A stretch of DNA of 64,000 nt from Nocardia sp. NBC_01329 (lineage in GTDB: Bacteria > Actinomycetota > Actinomycetes > Mycobacteriales > Mycobacteriaceae). Position 1 is the stretch's first letter, and every line of letters begins with the position of its first letter. The stretch spans positions 806,001-870,000 of the forward strand of contig NZ_CP108381.1 of assembly GCF_035956715.1 (NCBI RefSeq). Reading direction: 5' to 3'. A model generated the notes under the pieces. That model searched no databases. It saw only the letters and a list, made by a program, of their open reading frames with translations, and was not told where the DNA came from. Positions 61,589 through 64,000 of the stretch are shown here, in pieces. The translations under genes and the position numbers were made by a program.

Positions 61589-62689
61589 ATGCGAGTGCTC
61601 GCCGCGATGAGTGGTGGAGTCGATTCCGCGGTGGCGGCGGCGCGGGCCGTCGACGCCGGGCACGAGGTGGTCGGAGTGCATCTGGCACTGTCGACCGCAC
61701 CCGGCGCCCTGCGCACCGGATCGCGCGGCTGCTGTTCGAAAGAGGACGCGGGCGACGCCCGCCGGGCGGCCGATGTTCTCGGGATCCCCTTCTACGTCTG
61801 GGACTTCGCGGATCGCTTCAAAGAGGACGTGATCGACGATTTCGTCGAGTCCTACGCGGCCGGTGAGACACCCAACCCCTGCCTGCGTTGTAACGAGAAG
61901 ATCAAGTTCTCGGCTCTGGCCGATCGTGCCGTGGCGCTCGGCTTCGACGCGGTCGTCACCGGGCACTACGCCCGGCTGGCCGACGGTGTGCTGCGCCGGG
62001 CGGTGGACGCGGACAAGGACCAGTCCTATGTCCTGGCGGTGCTGACCGCCGAACAGTTGTCGCGGGCGATGTTCCCAGTGGGCGATACCCCGAAGCCGCA
62101 GATCCGGGCCGAAGCCGCCGACCGTGGTCTGGCCGTCGCCGACAAGCCGGACAGCCACGACATCTGCTTCATCCCCTCCGGGGACACCCGCGCCTTCCTC
62201 GGCGCCAAGATCGGTATCCGGCCCGGCGCCATCGTGGACTCCGCGGGTGCGGAACTGGGCCGGCACGAGGGCGTGCACGGGTTCACCATCGGACAGCGCA
62301 AGGGTCTGGGCCTGCCGGGCCCCGGCCCCGACGGCAAACCCCGCTACGTCACCGATATCGATCCGAACTCGGGCACGGTCCGAGTCGGGTCCGCCGACGA
62401 TCTGCAGGTGTGGTCGATCGAGGCCGATCGGGCGGTCTGGACCAGCGGCGCGGCTCCCGAGGAGCCGATCGATTGTGTCGTGCAGGTCCGGGCGCACGGT
62501 GGAACCGCACCCGCGACCGCCGCGGCGGTGGGCGACGGGCTCACGGTACGGCTGCACGAACCGCTCAGCGGTGTCGCGCGGGGCCAGGCCGTGGTCCTGT
62601 ACCGTCCCGAATCCGCCGGGGACGCGGTGCTCGGCAGCGGCACCATCACCGCGACCGCGCGCACTGCTCCGGCGGGCGCGTCACGATGA
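61589..62689 (+). CDS. mnmA: tRNA 2-thiouridylase MnmA
   Basis: 366 residues. Adds sulfur to U34 of tRNA-Lys, -Glu and -Gln. PP-loop: [15 protein letters not shown]. Catalytic Cys pair: [15 protein letters not shown] (first) and [13 protein letters not shown] (second, forms the persulfide). Other marks are [19 protein letters not shown] and [17 protein letters not shown] lies upstream. Coupled with the desulfurase gene before it and overlapping the next gene by ATGA. Confidence 0.96.
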   Translation: MRVLAAMSGGVDSAVAAARAVDAGHEVVGVHLALSTAPGALRTGSRGCCSKEDAGDARRAADVLGIPFYVWDFADRFKEDVIDDFVESYAAGETPNPCLRCNEKIKFSALADRAVALGFDAVVTGHYARLADGVLRRAVDADKDQSYVLAVLTAEQLSRAMFPVGDTPKPQIRAEAADRGLAVADKPDSHDICFIPSGDTRAFLGAKIGIRPGAIVDSAGAELGRHEGVHGFTIGQRKGLGLPGPGPDGKPRYVTDIDPNSGTVRVGSADDLQVWSIEADRAVWTSGAAPEEPIDCVVQVRAHGGTAPATAAAVGDGLTVRLHEPLSGVARGQAVVLYRPESAGDAVLGSGTITATARTAPAGASR

Positions 62690-63720
62690 TGTCGGCCGGA
62701 TTTCCGGCCGGGGCGGCGACGGGGGTCGGGTCGTGGCCGGGGACCGATCCCCGGGAAGCCGCGGCCGTGATCGTGGGCGAACTGACCGAACTGCCGCATC
62801 TGGTGGAGCTGCCGGCCCGCGGGGTGGGCGCGGATATGGTCGGGCGCGCGTCGGCACTGCTTGTGGATATGCGCTTGGACACCACTCCGCGCGGATACCG
62901 ACTGGCCGACCGACCCGGCTCGGCCTCACGACGCGCGAACGACCTGCTGCGCACCGATCTGGACGCGCTGCAGGAAGCCTGGGAGAACGCCGGACTGCGC
63001 GGAGCCGGGCGGACGGTGAAGGTCCAGGCCGCCGGGCCGCTGACACTCGCCGCCCAGGTGGAGCTGGCCGGTGGGCACCGGGTACTGACCGACCGGGGCG
63101 CTGTTCGGGATCTGGCGGAATCGCTGGCCGAGGGTTTGGCGACCCATATCGCGGAGGTCGCGGCGCGGCTCGAAGCCGAGGTCGTGCTGCAACTCGACGA
63201 ACCGTCGCTGAGCGCGGTGCTGTCCGGTTCGCTACGCGGGGCGAGCGTGCTGAACACGATCGCGGCGGTACCGGAGCCCGAAGCGCTGGCGATCCTCGAT
63301 ACGGTGCTCGGACATCAGCGAGTGCCCGCGGTGGTGCACAGTTGTGCGAGCCCGCCGCCACTGGCCTTCCTGGGCCGCACCTCGGCGGTCGCGCTGGGGT
63401 TCGATCTCGCCACGGTCTCCGGCACCGCGGGCCTGGACGCACTGGGCGAGGCGCTGGACCACGGCAAACACCTGATCCTCGGACTCGTTCCCACCACCGC
63501 ACCGGCCACCCCGGTGACGTGGCGTGAGATCGCCGAACCGGGCGCGCGCCTGGTCGATCGACTCGGATTTTCCCGCGCCGAACTGGCGCGACGGGTGACG
63601 GTCAGCCCCGCGTGCGGATTGGCCGGCGCCCCGGCGAGCTGGGCACGCGATGCCCTGCGTCTGGCCAACCAGACCGCGCAGGCCTTCGCGCAGGATCCGG
63701 AGTCGCTTGTCGCGGGGTGA
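62686..63720 (+). CDS. MetE-like (cobalamin-independent methionine synthase family) protein
   Basis: 344 residues, resembling the C-terminal half of MetE / UROD-like barrels: [63 protein letters not shown] and [13 protein letters not shown]. The zinc ligands expected of MetE appear as His-x-Cys (VHSC) and a later Cys (ACGLAG). Corresponds to Rv3015c by position, as I recall; a true methionine synthase role is unproven since the folate-binding N-terminal half is missing. Start overlaps the mnmA stop. Confidence 0.85.
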   Translation: MMSAGFPAGAATGVGSWPGTDPREAAAVIVGELTELPHLVELPARGVGADMVGRASALLVDMRLDTTPRGYRLADRPGSASRRANDLLRTDLDALQEAWENAGLRGAGRTVKVQAAGPLTLAAQVELAGGHRVLTDRGAVRDLAESLAEGLATHIAEVAARLEAEVVLQLDEPSLSAVLSGSLRGASVLNTIAAVPEPEALAILDTVLGHQRVPAVVHSCASPPPLAFLGRTSAVALGFDLATVSGTAGLDALGEALDHGKHLILGLVPTTAPATPVTWREIAEPGARLVDRLGFSRAELARRVTVSPACGLAGAPASWARDALRLANQTAQAFAQDPESLVAG

Positions 63721-63981
63721 GGCAGGTCGGTTCGGCGGCAATGTCCGGGCAACCGAGAAGCGCGCCGCGCGCGGAGCGGATATTTCCGTCAGCACGCCGT
63801 CATGGACATCCGCGTAACCGACGGCTGTCACGCTGAGGACCCGCCCGTTGCGGCGCGACCGAAAGGCTCGGTTCGGAGCTCCGCCGACCGTCCGAAGCTC
63901 GTCCGGGAGCGCCGGGAATACCGGGCGACGTGCGGTTACAGTGCTCCTGGGGTGTCGGTGGGCTGGACTACTGTGCGAGAT
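63721..63981. promoter_or_regulatory. Upstream region of the next gene with leaderless -10
   Basis: 260 bp without a supported gene. TACTGT (63969-63974) lies 7 bases before a GTG, the same layout and nearly the same bases as before the NUDIX gene (TAGTGT at 5457). Confidence 0.55.
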
Positions 63982-64000
63982 GTGAGTGAGACCGTGAGCC
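63982..64000 (+). CDS. ligA: Start of next gene, probably NAD-dependent DNA ligase (cut by window end)
   Basis: Only six codons are visible (GTG AGT GAG ACC GTG AGC, read VSETVS). The identity is inferred from gene order alone: in related genomes ligA follows the mnmA and MetE-like pair. No ligase motif can be seen. Confidence 0.45.

Overview
The window is high-GC actinobacterial chromosome and most likely comes from Nocardia or a close relative (Mycobacteriales). The evidence is a gene order that, as I recall it, matches the Mycobacterium tuberculosis block from ctaD (Rv3043c) down to ligA (Rv3014c): ctaD, serB, ABC ATPase, NUDIX, enoyl-CoA hydratase, methyltransferase, THUMP-like protein, lipoprotein, hexapeptide acyltransferase, glycosyltransferase, GH57 branching enzyme, methyltransferase, etfB-etfA, GNAT acyltransferase, PlsC, cysteine desulfurase, mnmA, MetE-like protein and the start of ligA. 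Many genes also show the mycobacterial-type leaderless start: a TANNNT -10 box 6-9 nt before the ATG or GTG.

Region 1 (1-19.8 kb) is the conserved core. It holds respiration (ctaD), serine synthesis (serB), a cluster resembling the methylglucose lipopolysaccharide genes (hexapeptide acyltransferase, GT4 glucosyltransferase, GH57 branching enzyme, two methyltransferases, THUMP-like protein) and the electron-transfer flavoprotein. It also carries several GC-rich palindromic repeats, one of which sits in frame inside the THUMP-like gene.

Region 2 (19.8-29.2 kb) has accessory genes between etfA and the acyltransferase pair: a HigBA-like toxin-antitoxin pair with a perfect 32-bp palindromic operator, an AraC / MFS / hydrolase set, LysR and a type II NADH dehydrogenase. 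The GNAT and PlsC-type acyltransferases follow. Region 3 (29.2-39 kb) mixes a WDDN-repeat secreted protein, a duplicated 48-aa peptide gene, an acyltransferase, gene fragments, a GntR/cache/receiver group, a SigJ-like sigma factor group and a CAP-domain secreted protein.

Region 4 (39-60.3 kb) looks like an island. It starts near a tRNA-Ala 3' remnant with a strong terminator and a copy of the cysteine desulfurase promoter. It continues with a CoiA-like nuclease gene, an IS3 element interrupted by an IS630 element, and a second IS3 element abutting a one-spacer CRISPR array. Then come all eight genes of a type I-E CRISPR-Cas system (cas3, casA-E, cas1, cas2) and a 56-repeat array. Between cas3 and casA, on the minus strand, lie two degenerate CRISPR repeats around a 21-nt spacer. 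Its seed resembles a site just upstream of the chosen casA start. This is a candidate Cas-regulating (CreR-like) RNA and the most interesting observation here. Region 5 (60.3-64 kb) returns to the conserved core: cysteine desulfurase, mnmA, a MetE-like protein and the likely start of ligA.
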